From contig NC_134401.1 of assembly GCF_050003625.1 (NCBI RefSeq), positions 69,730,537 through 69,794,536 on the forward strand: a DNA stretch of 64,000 bases. The letters run 5' to 3'. Below are positions 10,636-21,746 of this stretch, in pieces; the first letter of the stretch is position 1; the number at the start of each line of letters is the position of its first letter. This DNA is from Haematobia irritans. Lineage: Eukaryota > Arthropoda > Insecta > Diptera > Muscidae. Both the position numbers and the translations under genes were made by a program. The notes under the pieces were generated by a model. The model saw only the letters and a program-made list of their open reading frames with translations, was not told the origin of the DNA and made no database searches.

Positions 10636-10930
10636 GCTATTGGCGCGAAGTATAATGACTACTGCACGAGCTGTCATGATGCGGAGGCGAATTTTAGGAG
10701 CATACCTCTTTCAATTACTGCCGGACCTGGATTAACTAAAGCAGTCTGCTAATGTTTTTAGAACAATGTGGTTGGTTCAACAGAAGAAAATAATCGAGTA
10801 GGTTCAGTGGTTAAAACTAGAAGTGTCCATATGTAATAGGTACTTTTAGTTAATGTGGTATCACGATGTACTGAATAGAGTATGTGAGCTTGAAACTTAA
10901 TCGGGCTGTCACTTTAACCTAACCTAACCT
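10636..10930 (+). mobile_element. LOA-type LINE 3' fragment (copy A)
   Basis: Matches the 3' end of the LINE at 17928: the CHDAEE coding motif, an internal deletion, the 3' UTR words GGTACTTTTAGTTAATG and GGTATCAC, and the terminal CCTAACCTAACCTTA. The coding part is shortened and not open. A second scrap of the same LINE (GACCTGTTATAGCAGATATC, minus strand) lies at 11070-11103. Confidence 0.85.
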
Positions 10931-11240
10931 TAGACTGGTAGAAAAAATTTTAATGAAATTTTCTTTGTGTGGATATATTTTTAAGGCGCCAATTGGTTAC
11001 TTGCATTATTTTACTTGCAGCATACAGTCTTTTTCGTCCGTGAAGTTGTTCGACGTCATGGGGTATATGCGACCTGTTATAGCAGATATCAGAAGTGATA
11101 TCTGAAACATAAGGTGAAACATAATATGTTTGAACAATGCAAACAATATTTTGTTTGGACCAAACCTGAAAATATATATGCTTGAAGCAAAATGTATTTG
11201 GGGTATATGTTACAGAAGCGATTTTTTTGAGGGTGTACAT

Positions 11241-11870
11241 CGAAACCTTCAACACATTTTGAAAGTTCTATACGCCAATTACGGTTCAAGGGTTTGGCAC
11301 CACTAGCCAAATTTTTGCCCAAAATAAGTGTCAAATTTTTTCCCTGGAGCACTTTTTAAATATGTGAATGCCGTTTCTGGAAAATACTTCTATTGTGATA
11401 TATTCAATATGAGCTATAAATGCTTGCTCGTTTCATTGTGGCGACGATTTGATTCCTGTCAAATATTTGCCCAGAGTGACCTTACCGTAAGGAACACAGA
11501 CCCATTTCTAAAATCCCAGAACATAAAACCTTGAAGCTTAGTGATACCAGGTTTATATATTAGAATAGTTTTCCACGATGAAGACAGAGAATAAAAATCT
11601 TCTGATACCCTCAACAAAATTGATGCTTGCTTTTTGTAAGTTAAATTTTATGAAAAAAATAAATAACAATAAAGTTCAGATTTGTTATGAAAGAATGAAT
11701 ATCAGCACTTAATTTGGTTGATACCGACATAGAAGGACGGATTCTGATTTCAAATTTAACTGATATTTGCCGAAAACCTTGTTACAAACCACCACCAAAA
11801 ATAATTTTCAATTTCGAATTTAGGGTTTCAACTTCGAATTTGGATTTTTAGTATTTTGCTTATTATTCAA
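11241..11870. other. No gene seen
   Basis: Only short frames without family resemblance (for example 11328-11534). Confidence 0.35.
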
Positions 11871-12172
11871 AAACTAAGCCGCGTGCGTTGGAAAGGGCTT
11901 GAGCTCAGCTTTCATACCCACGAAACTTTTGTGTTTACGAAAGCAGAGCTCAAGCCCTTTCCAATGAACCTAGTTTCTATACCGCACACGGCTTAGTTTT
12001 GGCACAGTGGGCCCGTTGTAAAAATTTGTTGAAAATTTTATTTTCAAATTTGCGCTTTTCACAAATACTTTTCCAATGAAGACTTTCGTGAGTATGAAAG
12101 CTGAGCTCAACCCCTTTCCAATGAACCTAGTATCTATACCGCACGCGGCTTAATTTTGGCACAGTGGGCCCC
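11871..12172. repeat. Palindromic repeat with a duplicated arm
   Basis: The segment 11871-11912 (AAACTAAGCCGCGTGCG, GAAAGGGCTTGAGCTCAGC) pairs with 11939-12000 in inverted orientation. The right arm, including GGCACAGTGGGCCC, occurs again in direct orientation at 12096-12172. The structure is hairpin then direct repeat, with no coding content. Confidence 0.7.
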
Positions 12173-13195
12173 AAGCTGAGTAGCTAGCAGATATTCAATC
12201 TGAATTAGAATCATTACATTTGGCGACCAACGAAAGGTTACCGTACGATTTGTTTGTAATTGTATGTATGGGTGACGTATGAGGTTTAGTTATATATATA
12301 TATATCAACAAGTATTAAAGATAGTAATACTATCTTGTGAATGAGTGAGCAGAGGAGGGTAGCGAAGAAGCATGACAAGAGCGAGAAATTGTTGCATCGA
12401 TACTGACACAAATAGATACGGGGATTCCTCGGGCAGTAGATTTTATTCCAACAGATTATCTCAGATCTAATATTTGGTAGGGTTTCGCCAGTGACGATAA
12501 GTAGCCAATTGTCCACCGGTAACAATTTCTTGAATTTCAATAAAAAAGTGTTGCTTTTCGAAACGTAATATGATGAGGATGGTGTCGACGGTGGTGCAAC
12601 AAATATATATAGGATGATCGACAACCCAATATAGGATCGAAAAAGTTTGAGTAACAACTTATGCTCATAATAAAGAAAGAAAAAGGTTAATGTAAAACTG
12701 TCTTAATGAAATGACAAAACTTCCTGGAGATTTTGGCGCCTTAATCAACATGTGTTTGCAAGTCAGGAGTGATTCTAGAACGGCTACTTATCGTCACTGA
12801 CGATGAACCTACCTCGGAAGATAAAATTTCAGAATTCAGTTTTCTTGAAAATGTCTCTCAGATATGTTGGTCTCGTTCGGGTACGTTGTGATCTGTTGGT
12901 TATTTGAATCTTGAAAATTCGGTTGTGAATTTTGACTTTGCTGGAAATTTGAAGTTGAAGCTGTAGATGTTGGCATTTGATGGTTTGGACTATTGCTTGT
13001 GTGAAGAGTTGGTTGAGAAATTTGCGAACGATTTTGATGGTCTGGACTATTGTTTGTTTGATGGGATGGTTGAGAATTTTGAGTACGAATTTGATTTAAA
13101 AGCAGTTGATTAAATCTTGAACTTGCTGTTTCTGAAATATTGGGTTGAACTTGTATATGTAATTCTGGCGGTATTGTGCAGCATTGATTTTGATC
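12173..13195. other. Unassigned interval; possible LTR edge and Q/N/S-rich frame
   Basis: At 12215-12227 ACATTTGGCGACC resembles an LTR end followed by a tRNA-Arg primer-binding site as in some gypsy elements, but no LTR pair or gag follows. A (TA)n run is at about 12290-12304. A 20-bp inverted repeat (GCCAGTGACGATAAGTAGCC at 12488 and its complement at 12782) frames about 275 bp. On the minus strand an ATG-less frame from about 13195 to 12835 encodes a Gln/Asn/Ser/Pro-rich low-complexity stretch (NSQPSHQTNNSPDHQNRSQ), possibly a gag linker. A 123-codon hydrophobic minus frame (12286-12657) is not recognised. Confidence 0.3.
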
Positions 13196-14780
13196 CCAGC
13201 TAGCATTTGGGTGATAGTTTTAACAAATATCATCTAAATGAGTCATATTCGAGTACTTTAGGAGATCAAAAACTGCTATGTCAATTATGTGATTATAATA
13301 CGATACCAAAATGACTCGCGCTAATGGGCGTAAAATGAGTTCGTTATAAAATACAACAAAAAATTACAAAAATCTAACAAAAACCGTCTAGAGGAGTCAT
13401 CTTCGAGTACTTTTGGTGATCAAAAACTGCTTAAACAGTTACGGGACCAAAAAATGGCACGAAAATGACTCGCGCTAATGGGCATAAAATGTGTTCGATT
13501 TAAAATCGTCCAAAGGAGTCATCTCCGAGTACTTTTGGTGATCAAATAGTGATCTCACAGAGTTATTGCAAGTGTTTTTTATTTAAATTACAATTTTAAC
13601 GGAGCAATCTCTATAATATTGTCAGAAAATTTAAAAAAAAAACCTAAACTTCTGTTTACTCCGAAATAGTCACTGATATTTAATAAATTTAACTAAAAAA
13701 ACGCAATGTCGTCTATACCTAAAAATGCCAGAATAGAAAGAGCCCAAATAAAAAGATTGGCAAAAAAGAGGCAACTAATTTAATTTCATAAAAAAAATAA
13801 ATCTGAAAAAAGACAGTGATTATTGAAGATAACATTCAAGAGTCTGAAGAGATTAGTGAACATGAGAATAAAACAAGTGTTGATAGCGAAAGTTTTGACA
13901 GTGGCAGTGACAGTGAAAGTGGACAAAAGTAAATTTATGTGATGGACTAGCTAAGTGGGCAATTGAATTTAACGTGAGCTTTGTTGCAATTAATGCTCTA
14001 TTATTATTACTAAAATGTAACATGAAAGTTCCAAAGGACGCAAGGACACTTTTAAAAACGCCAAGTTTTACAGAGAAGAGAAAAGGGTGAAGAGAAAGGA
14101 GAAAGGGGAAGGAACATACATTCACTATGGATTAAAAAATGGATTAACCGATTATTATTATTATTTTATTTTGCATTTAAAATTATGAGTAACTCTTATG
14201 AATTTGTTCATCGAATGTAATTTTATATCCATATAAAAAAAATTATTTATAATTTTGTTATTAAATACTAAGTATTAAAAATAATTATAGTACAAATATT
14301 AATATTAAATATTTATATTAATAAAAAACCACGTATTATTAATTAAAGGGAAATGGTTCAGAAAACCGACTTAAAAATGCACTTAGAAGAGTCATTTGCG
14401 ATTAGAAATATGACTATTAAATGACTCATAAATAGAGTAATATGTGATCCATTAAAGACTCGTAAGGGATTATAATCATAATTGAAAAACGACTCGAAAA
14501 AGAATCGCAGATGAGGTATATTAAGACTAAAACTGATAAAAAAAAAACGATTCAAAAAAGACTTTAATGCTACTAGAAAATGAGTCAAAAAAGACTCTAA
14601 AATAATATGGAAGAAGACTCACAAATGATTTATAAAGAAGAGTCGCGGGTAGTCACGCTTTTCTCCCGACAAAAGAGTCTTTTATGTTCATAAAATGAGC
14701 TCATATTCTGCCTTTTTAATCGCCAAGTAGACTCGAAAAAGACTCGAAAGTGCTTAAAAAACGACAAAAATGCTAGCTGG
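13196..14780. mobile_element. Unclassified cut-and-paste transposon with CCAGCTAGCATTT ends
   Basis: The termini are inverted repeats (CCAGCTAGCATTT at 13196; AAATGCTAGCTGG ending at 14780). The left 370 bp contains three degenerate direct repeats built on GAGTCAT..TCGAGTACTTT and ATGACTCGCGCTAATGGGC. The right 430 bp is dense in GACTC/GAGTC words, probably subterminal transposase-binding repeats. A broken transposase N-terminus lies inside (13706-14152). At 1585 bp it is too short for a full transposase, so it is an internally deleted, non-autonomous copy. The target duplication is not clear. Confidence 0.65.
13706..14152 (+). pseudogene. Remnant N-terminus of the transposon's transposase
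   Basis: From ATG 13706 a basic peptide (MSSIPKNARIERAQIKRLAKKR) breaks by frameshift near 13780. It resumes as an acidic Ser-rich stretch (ESEEISEHENKTSVDSESF). A domain follows with WAIEFNVSFVAINALL, VPKDARTLLKTPS and, after another frameshift, GTYIHYGLKNGL (14111-14146). The LLKTPR ... YxHYGLxxGL pattern recurs, as far as I recall, in transposon proteins of insects and cnidarians, but I cannot name the superfamily. No catalytic domain remains. Confidence 0.5.
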
Positions 14781-15025
14781 TTTTTAAAACTTACTTTCTT
14801 CTCCTGGTAGCTTTCAGCTGTTTAAATCGCATGCGGCGATTTAAACACAATTTCGGTGGACCTTTCCATAGGAGACCTTTCCTTCAAGTATGCTTGAAGG
14901 CGATTTCAAATGGCTTGAATTTTTATAGAACATCAGCGCTTCGCTAAACAAACCGGACACATACCTCGTTCGACGGCAGCATGGCTTGGAAACACAACAA
15001 AAGGCAATAGAACCCAAACCAATCA
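14781..15025. other. Hairpin-rich interval
   Basis: Two strong palindromes: GTTTAAATCGC/GCGATTTAAAC around 14819-14846 and CCTTCAAG/CTTGAAGG around 14880-14901. A 72-codon minus-strand frame spans the region (14841-15059) but runs into the mariner end and matches no family I know. Confidence 0.35.
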
Positions 15026-15027
15026 TA

Positions 15028-16294
15028 ACAGGTTGGCTGATAAGTCCCCGGTCTGACACATAGATGGCGTCGATAGTATTAAATGCATATTATTTTTATA
15101 TAGTACCAACCTTCAAATGATTCGTGTCAAAATTTGACGTCTGTAAGTCAATTAGTTTGTTAGATAGAGCGTCTTTTGTGAAGCAACTTTTGTTATTGTG
15201 AAAAAAAATGGAAAAAAAGGAATTTCGTGTTTTGATAAAATACTGTTTTCTGAAGGGAAAAATACGGTGGAAGCAAAAACTTGGCTTGATAATCAGTTTC
15301 CGGACTCTGTCCCAGGGACAATAATAATTGATTGGTATGCAAAATGCAAGCGTCGTGAAATGAGCACGGAGGACGGTGAACGCAGTGGACGCCCGAAAGA
15401 GGTGGTTATCGACTAAAACATCAAAAAATCCACAAAATGATTTTGAATGACCGTAAAATTAAGTTGATCGAGATAGCAGAGGCCTTAAAGATATCAAAGG
15501 AACGTGTTGGTCATATCATTCATCAATATTTCGATATGCCGCGCGAGCTCACATTTGACCAAAAACAACAACGTGTTGATGATTCTGAGCGGTGTTTGCA
15601 GCTGTTAACTCGTAATACACCCGAGTTTTTCCGTCGATATGTGACAATGGATGAAACATGGCTCCATCACTATACTCCTGAGTCCAATCGACAGTCGGCT
15701 AAGTGGACAGCGACCGGTGAACCGTCTCCGAAGCGTGGAAAGACTCAAAAGTCCGCTGGCAAAGTAATGATCTCTGCTTTTTGGGATGCACATAGAATAA
15801 TTTTTATCGATTATCTTGAGAAGGGAAAAACCATCAACAGTGACTATTATATGGCGTTATTGATGCGTTTGAAGGTCGAAATCGCGGCAAAACGACCCCA
15901 TATGAAGAAGAAAAAAGTGTTGTTCCACCAAGACAACACATCGTGCCACAAGTCATTGAGAACGATGGCAAAAATTCATGAATTGGGCTTCGAATTGCTT
16001 CCCCACCCACCGTATTCTCCAGATCTGGCCCCCAGCGACTTTTTCTTGTTCTCAGACCTCAAAAGGATGCTCGCAGGAAAAAAAAGTTGGCTGCAATGAA
16101 GAGGTGATCGCCGAAACTGAGGCCTGTTTTGAAGCAAAACCGAAGGAGTACTACCAAAATGGTATCAACAAATTGGAAGGTCGTTATAATCGTTGTATCG
16201 GTCTTGAAGGGAACTATGTTGAATAATAAAAACGAATTTTGACAAAAAAAAATGTGTTTTTCTTTATTAGACCGGGGACTATCGACCAACTTGT
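15028..16294 (+). mobile_element. Mariner (irritans-type), full length 1267 bp
   Basis: Terminal inverted repeats ACAGGTTGGCTGATAAGTC and ATCGACCAACTTGT are flanked by TA at 15026-15027 and 16295-16296. The transposase frame spans 15208-16226 and is broken. The right terminal repeat has several substitutions relative to other copies (ATCGACCAACTTGT versus ATCAGCCAACCTGT), consistent with an old copy. Confidence 0.93.
15208..16226 (+). pseudogene. Mariner transposase (DD34D), inactivated
   Basis: The cut-and-paste transposase acts on the element's own ends. The helix-turn-helix DNA-binding region (KIKLIEIAEALKISKERVGHIIHQY) is followed by a shortened linker; the WVP of WVPREL is deleted. The catalytic triad is present: TMDETWLHH, LFHQDNTSCHKS and SPDLAPSDFFLF, with 34 residues between the last two Asp, the mariner spacing. 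Lesions are an N-terminal frameshift near 15245, an in-frame TAA at 15415-15417, a nearby one-base loss in an A run (15423-15429) and a frameshift around 16080. Confidence 0.9.
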
Positions 16295-16296
16295 TA

Positions 16297-17206
16297 ACAA
16301 ATATCAATTCCATGTTGCATAGAACTTGTTGCTACTTGGGTATAAATGTTTTGCGTGGATTACGCATGTTCTACAGAACCTCAAGCAGCACAGCATAATG
16401 GTGTGATTTAATTTTGTGAAAAAATATAGAAGCCTTAAGCAGAAATTACTTCAACTTTTGGGATTGAAAATGAAAATAAACTACATTGACTTTCAATTTT
16501 AACGTAAAAGATTTTTTTATTTTATTTATAGATTTATTAAAATTAAAAATTAAAATAAATAAAATTAAAATCAAGCAGTAGCAATTATAGCTATCGGTTT
16601 ATGGTTATTAGTTATTTCATTTAAAGTAAAGGAAAATAAAATACCATTTCATGGTTTCATTTAATAAAACTATCAGTTCTTAAAAAAAAGACAAATGTTT
16701 TGCCTCTTTTGATTTGAAATAATGTACGTAGGAAAATTAATTACATATAAACGTAAAGGCAAATAAAAATGCAATTTTATGGTTTATTTTTAGTTCTTCA
16801 AAATAAACATTACCTTTTTTAATTTCATTTTTGCGGTATATTAATAAATCTATTCACGTACAAATAAATGTCAGTTTAAAAATTCAAATTATAGCGGATA
16901 CCTCAAAGTAAAAATATTTTCTTAATTCCAAAAAACAAATCAAAAATATATTTCTTTATTTAAAGGAAAATTTTCCTTAGTACAAAGACATGCGACATTA
17001 ACGGAGGGACGCAAATTTACAAAATTAGTGTCCCAAATTTAATGAAAAAAATTTTGAAGTAATGATTATAAACTTTATTTTAATTAAAATGTCATTCTTT
17101 TAAAGAAGTTTGTCCTTAATATTTTGTAAATTTCGCATCCTAAACTTTAGGTTGCATCATCTTTAATATTACGTAAATATTTTTTTCAGTGTACTTCTGC
17201 ATTTTT
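16297..17206. other. AT-rich interval, no gene seen
   Basis: Low-complexity TTTTATTT and AAAATTAAAAT runs; no open frame of note on either strand. Confidence 0.5.
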
Positions 17207-17223
17207 ATACCCTAAACCACATA

Positions 17224-17435
17224 CAGTGCACTCGCGGTAACGTGAACACCGCCTAACGTGAACACGGTTTTTCTTACACTAACTACTCCGTAACGCTGAA
17301 AAACATGAAATTTGACGTTAAAGGCAGATTGACAATGCCAAATACAAACTCCCGAATATGGCTAAGTTTTGTTCTGAAATTCGCTAACGTGAACTCTCTT
17401 GGTTTTAATTACTTCACGTTACCGCGAGTGCACTG
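17224..17435. mobile_element. pogo/Tigger-like MITE, 212 bp
   Basis: Perfect 22-bp inverted ends, starting CAGTGCACTCGCGGTAACG and ending with its complement, are flanked by TA on each side (17222-17223, 17436-17437). CAGTG...CGxTAACGTGAA ends with TA duplication are typical of pogo/Tigger derivatives. It sits inside a (GTCY)n-repeat fragment (TTTATACCC before, GGTTCAGATTTAGATATA after). Confidence 0.8.
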
Positions 17436-17464
17436 TAGTTGGTTCAGATTTAGATATAACTCCT

Positions 17465-17872
17465 ACACAGAAAAAAATTTCACGAAAATTTTTCCAATTA
17501 AAATCTTAATTGAGTTTTAAAAATTTTTCAATTAGAAATTTTATTGAATCAAGAAATTTTTTAATTGAAATAAAAATCTATCAAACAAATTAATAGGCTC
17601 AATTAATTTTTTAATTGAATCAATTAATTTTTTAATTGACTGCCAATTAATTTTTTAATTGATACTATCATTTCTGTGATTGAAGACATTTCAATTAAAA
17701 AATTAATTGTAATTGAATCAGAAAAAAATTTTTCTGATTCAATCACGAAATTAATTGATCCAATTAATTTTTTAATTGAAATGTCTTCAATCACAGAAAT
17801 GATAGTATCAATTAAAAAATTAATTGGATCAATTAATTTCGTGATTGAATCAGAAAATTTTTTTTGTGTGTA
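17465..17872. repeat. AT-rich palindromic repeat built on AATTAATTTTTTAATTG
   Basis: Many copies of CAATTAATTTTTTAATTGA appear in both orientations. Longer inverted blocks (ATACTATCATTTCTGTGATTG and complement at 17660-17685 and 17788-17813) make a large hairpin. The ends look like CACAGAAAAAA and TTTTTTTTGTGTG. A shorter relative is at 58868-59095. Probably a MITE family; no coding content. Confidence 0.65.
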
Positions 17873-17927
17873 TAGCCCGATTTTAGCAAATTTGGCCATA
17901 AAACTCTTATTTATTAACCAATCTTAC

Positions 17928-20900
17928 TCCATGTGCCGTTAAGACCTTAGTTGAGGAGTCACTGAAAATAAAGACGAAACTCATTATGGGATGCGATGCG
18001 AATGCGCACCATATTATATGGGGAAGTAGTGATACTAATGCAAGGGGAGAGTCGCTAATAGAGTTTATTTTGCGTACTAATCTGGTAGTTTACAACCAGG
18101 GAGATGCCCCAACCTTTGTCACTAAAAACAGGCAAGAGGTTTTGGACATCACCTTGGCCTCGCAAGAACTGAATGAAATGATATCTGAGTGGCAGGTTTT
18201 AAGTGAACATAGCTTCTCAGATCATCGTTACATCAGTTTCAAATTTGATGTTCATACCACCACGACCATATTTCCGCCAAATGTTAGGAAAGCTGACTGG
18301 AATAGGTATAGGGAACCGTTCAATATGATGATACCAGAAATACCAGAGACAAATATGAGCACTGTGCAAGCTATCGAACACGCAGTGGAGAGGATTACTA
18401 AGGCCTTCAACATTTCACTGAAAGCTGCATGCCCTAAAGGGAAGCCAAGGGGGAAAAATCGACCACCATGGTGGTCTACGGAGTTAGGTAATATGAGGAA
18501 ATCGTGCAGGAAGCTTTTTAACAAACCAAAGTCCACCAGAGCTCCTGGGGATTGGGACGCTTACAAGAAGAATCTGAGAGGATACAAGCGAGAACTGAGA
18601 AAGGCTCAGCATAACTCTTGGAATGATTACTGCACCAGTATTGAGAATACGCCCGAGGCTTCCAGACTACGGAAGGTGCTAGCATCCACTAACACAGCTC
18701 CAGGTTTCATTAAAATATCAGAGGGCAATTGGACAACGTCCAGTGAGGAGACGCTGGAGGTACTATTGGACACACATTTTCCCGGAAATCAGACGGTTGA
18801 ACCATGCACTGGCGGTGCCACAGTGGCCAGCGGTCGTTTCCTATCGAGGAAATTGTATCAGAATCTAGAATAAAATGGGCGTTAAATAGCTTTGGATCAT
18901 TCAAATCCCCTGAACCTGATGGAAATACTCCGGCGGAGTTACAAGCGGCGGCTGACAGAATTATCCCCTGGTTGTCGGCGATATATATAGGATGTATCAA
19001 CTTAGCATATATTCCACGAAAGTGGAGGGAATCAAAAGTCGTTTTCATACCTAAAGCGGGAAAATCCTCTCGGTCGAATGCGAAGGATTTCCGACCAATC
19101 AGCTTATCATCATTCCTACTTAAGACTCTGGAGAGGATGATAGATATTTATCTTAGAACTAGCGTCGATTCAAGTTTGCTCTCGAAACGACAACATGCAT
19201 ACTCGAAGGGCAGGTCTACTGAGACCGCATTATATGAACTAGTCAGCTTTATTGAAAGCTCACTATCTGTCAAAGAATACACAATCGTGGCGTTTCTAGA
19301 CATCGAAGGGGCGTTCAATAACGTCCATCCGAGCTCGATATTAAATGGACTGACAACTCTGAATGTTGATCCAGGTATACTTACGAATTTCTAAGGAAGA
19401 GACGCATTTCAGCCACACTAGGACAAGCAAACATACAAAGGTATGTGAACAGATGCACTCCTCAAGGGGAAGTTCTATCACCTCTTCTTTGGAATGTTGC
19501 TATAAACGACCTTCTGGTTTCCCTAGAAAAAGAAAGGATACAAGTGGTGGCATACGCAGATGATGTGGCGCTAGCAGTCAGGAGAAAATTCCCATCAACA
19601 GTTAGAGATATTATACAGAGAGCCCTCCGGATGCCTGAGAAATGGGCGAAAGATAATGGTCTTGGGGTAAATCCTGCAAAGACAGAACTAGTCATGTACT
19701 GCAAAGATCGCAAAACTCCCACGGTTAGACCCATTTCATTAGGGGGTATTGAAATTCCCTTTAGGCAGTGTGCAAAATACCTTGGCGTTATTTTGTACAG
19801 GAAGCTGAACTTTAAGCTTAATATTGAAGAAAGGGCGAGGAAAGCAACGGTAACTTTATACTCGTGCAAAAAGGCAATAGGGAAAAAGTGGGGACTAAAA
19901 CCAAAAAGTGTACATTGGCTATACCCGGCAGTGGTTAGACCTATAATGCTATATGGTGTTGTAGTCTGGTGGCAGGCACTTCACCAGCCGACAAGTTTAG
20001 ACAAAGTTCAGCGTATGGCGAGCTTGTGTATCTCAGATGCATTCAGCAAGACAGGAACAAACTCCCTTAATGTCATACTGCATCTATTGCCTTTAGACAT
20101 TTTGGCCAAACAGTCAGCTGCAACAACGGCTGTGCGGTTGCGAGAGCTATCGCTGTGGTCGGAAAAAAGTTACGGTCACAGTTCGGTCCTCAAAATAATG
20201 CCAGATGTGCCTAATGTAGTGGATTATACTTTGACGAGTCCACTTTTCGACAAAAAGTTTGAGACTCTAATTCCCAACAGTGAGGCGTGGTGTACACGGA
20301 CCCCGGAGAATAAAAGATATATAGATTTCTACACTGATGGCTCCAAATTGGATGGCCAAGTGGGTTCCGGAGTATATTCTAAAGATCTGGAACATCGAAT
20401 AGCGAAAAGATTACCTGATCACTGTAGTGTTTTTCAGGCTGAAATATTAGCAATAAGAGAAGTGGTGAATTGGCTGAGAAGTAATGCTCCAAGCAATATT
20501 GGCATTAATATATACTCAGACAGTCAACCTGCAATAAAATCCTTGGACTCTGTGTTCCTCAACTCGAAAACGGCCATCGACTGCCGCAAATCTCTCAATG
20601 AGATGGCTGAGCAGCACAATATTCACCTAATATGGGTGCCTGGCCATATGAACATACCGGGGAACTGCGAAGCAGATGAGCTAGCAATGCTAGGAACTAC
20701 CTTACATATTCCAGGGGAACTAGAATCTGTTGGTATGCCTCTGGCTACCTGCAAGCTTTTACTGCGTGAGAAGGCTGTCATGTGTGGCAATGTTCGATGG
20801 GAGAATTGTAAGTGTTGTAACGACACCAAGCAAATATGGCCCCATTTAAACTTAAACCGCACACTAGATATGCTAGTGTTCTCGAGACGACAGATATCAC

Positions 20901-21275
20901 TCCGATTTTGCAAAAACTATTGGTGCGAAGTATAATGACTATTGTATGAGCTGTCATGATGCGGAGGAAAAGGAATCAATAAAACACCTCTTGTGCGAGT
21001 GTCCTGCATTTTGTGTAAAGCGTAATCAAATTTTAGGGGCATATAGCTTCAGATTACTGGCGGACCTGGAAAACGTTAACTTAAGCAGTCTGCTAATGTT
21101 TTTGGAACAATCTGGTTGGTTCAACAGAAGAAAATAATCGAGAAGGTTCAACGGTTAAAACTAGAAGGGTCCATATGTAATAGGTACTTTTAGTTAATGT
21201 GGTATCACAATGGACTGAATAGTCTAAGTGAGCCTGAATCTAATCGGGCTGCCACTTTAACCTAACCTACTCAAA
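17928..21275 (+). mobile_element. LOA-type LINE, 5'-truncated (copy B), broken ORF2
   Basis: Non-LTR retrotransposon copy starting inside the endonuclease (GCDANAHHIIWGSSD, SDHRYISF) and continuing through reverse transcriptase (AFLDIEGAFNNV, TPQGEVLSPLLWN, VVAYADDVALAV). An RNase H domain follows (YTDGSKLDG, AEILAIREV, YSDSQPAIKSLD, CEADELA), then a C-terminal Cys/His motif (CMSCHDAEEKESIKHLLCECP). RNase H after RT places it in the I/LOA group rather than R1 or jockey. Lesions are a frameshift near 18830, a deletion near 19378 and a deletion near 20905-20920 that removes the SAITGRC segment. The 3' UTR ends in TTAACCTAACCTA. It lies in a (GTCY)n-repeat fragment. Confidence 0.9.
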
Positions 21276-21735
21276 TTTCGAATTCAGATGTACGAACCGA
21301 TCTTATTCACATTTATATATAGCTCCCAATTTAATATTTTACCCGATTTTCACTAATTTGGCTATATTTGTCACACTAATTGAACAATCTCCTATACTAT
21401 TTCTTCTAATGTAAATATAAACTTTGTGATATTCCGCGGAAGTATCATAGAATATGAAATTTACAAATAAATCATTCAAGACTTCTGGCTTGTGATATTT
21501 TATATATAAACGGGCGATACTAGGCTTACGTTTCACAAGAGAAAACCAAAAATAAAAGTGCAAATATAATATAATCTTACGAAATTACTTGCAAAATCTA
21601 AAATAGCTTGAAAGAAAATTGCATCACAAAATTAATGGTAAACTTAGTACCGCCTTTAATGCAAAAAACTTACTTTCAGGGAATCCATGGCTTACAAACA
21701 TTCCTTGCACACACACAGTTCAATAACTACGCACC
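21276..21735. other. No gene seen; (GTCY)n-repeat fragment
   Basis: 21290-21360 contains ACCGATCTTATTCACATTTATATATAGCTCCC, part of the dispersed repeat. The remainder is AT-rich and unassigned. Confidence 0.4.
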
Positions 21736-21746
21736 AACTGCCCCAC

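Larger units (their letters stand above)
6234..11240. mobile_element. Large foldback-type element with long inverted arms
   Basis: The outermost 27 bp at 6234 (beginning ATGTACACCCTC) are an exact inverted match to 11214-11240. The inverted similarity continues through a left arm of 6234-7193 and a right arm of 9576-11240. The right arm is interrupted from about 10324 to 11090 by unrelated DNA and LOA LINE pieces. The inner 700 bp of the arms are nearly identical and the outer 200 bp more diverged. The centre (7194-9575) holds a (GTCY)n repeat, two MITE copies and a truncated mariner. No transposase was recognised. The arrangement could be a foldback transposon or two opposed copies of one repeat. 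Confidence 0.6.

Noticed and set aside
12205..12230. Complete gypsy LTR with tRNA-Arg PBS
   Set aside because: Only the short TGGCGACC word fits; no LTR partner or gag was found.
12286..12657. 123-codon minus-strand hydrophobic protein
   Set aside because: No family resemblance, a low-complexity C-terminus from a (TA)n tract, and a repeat-rich setting; probably chance.
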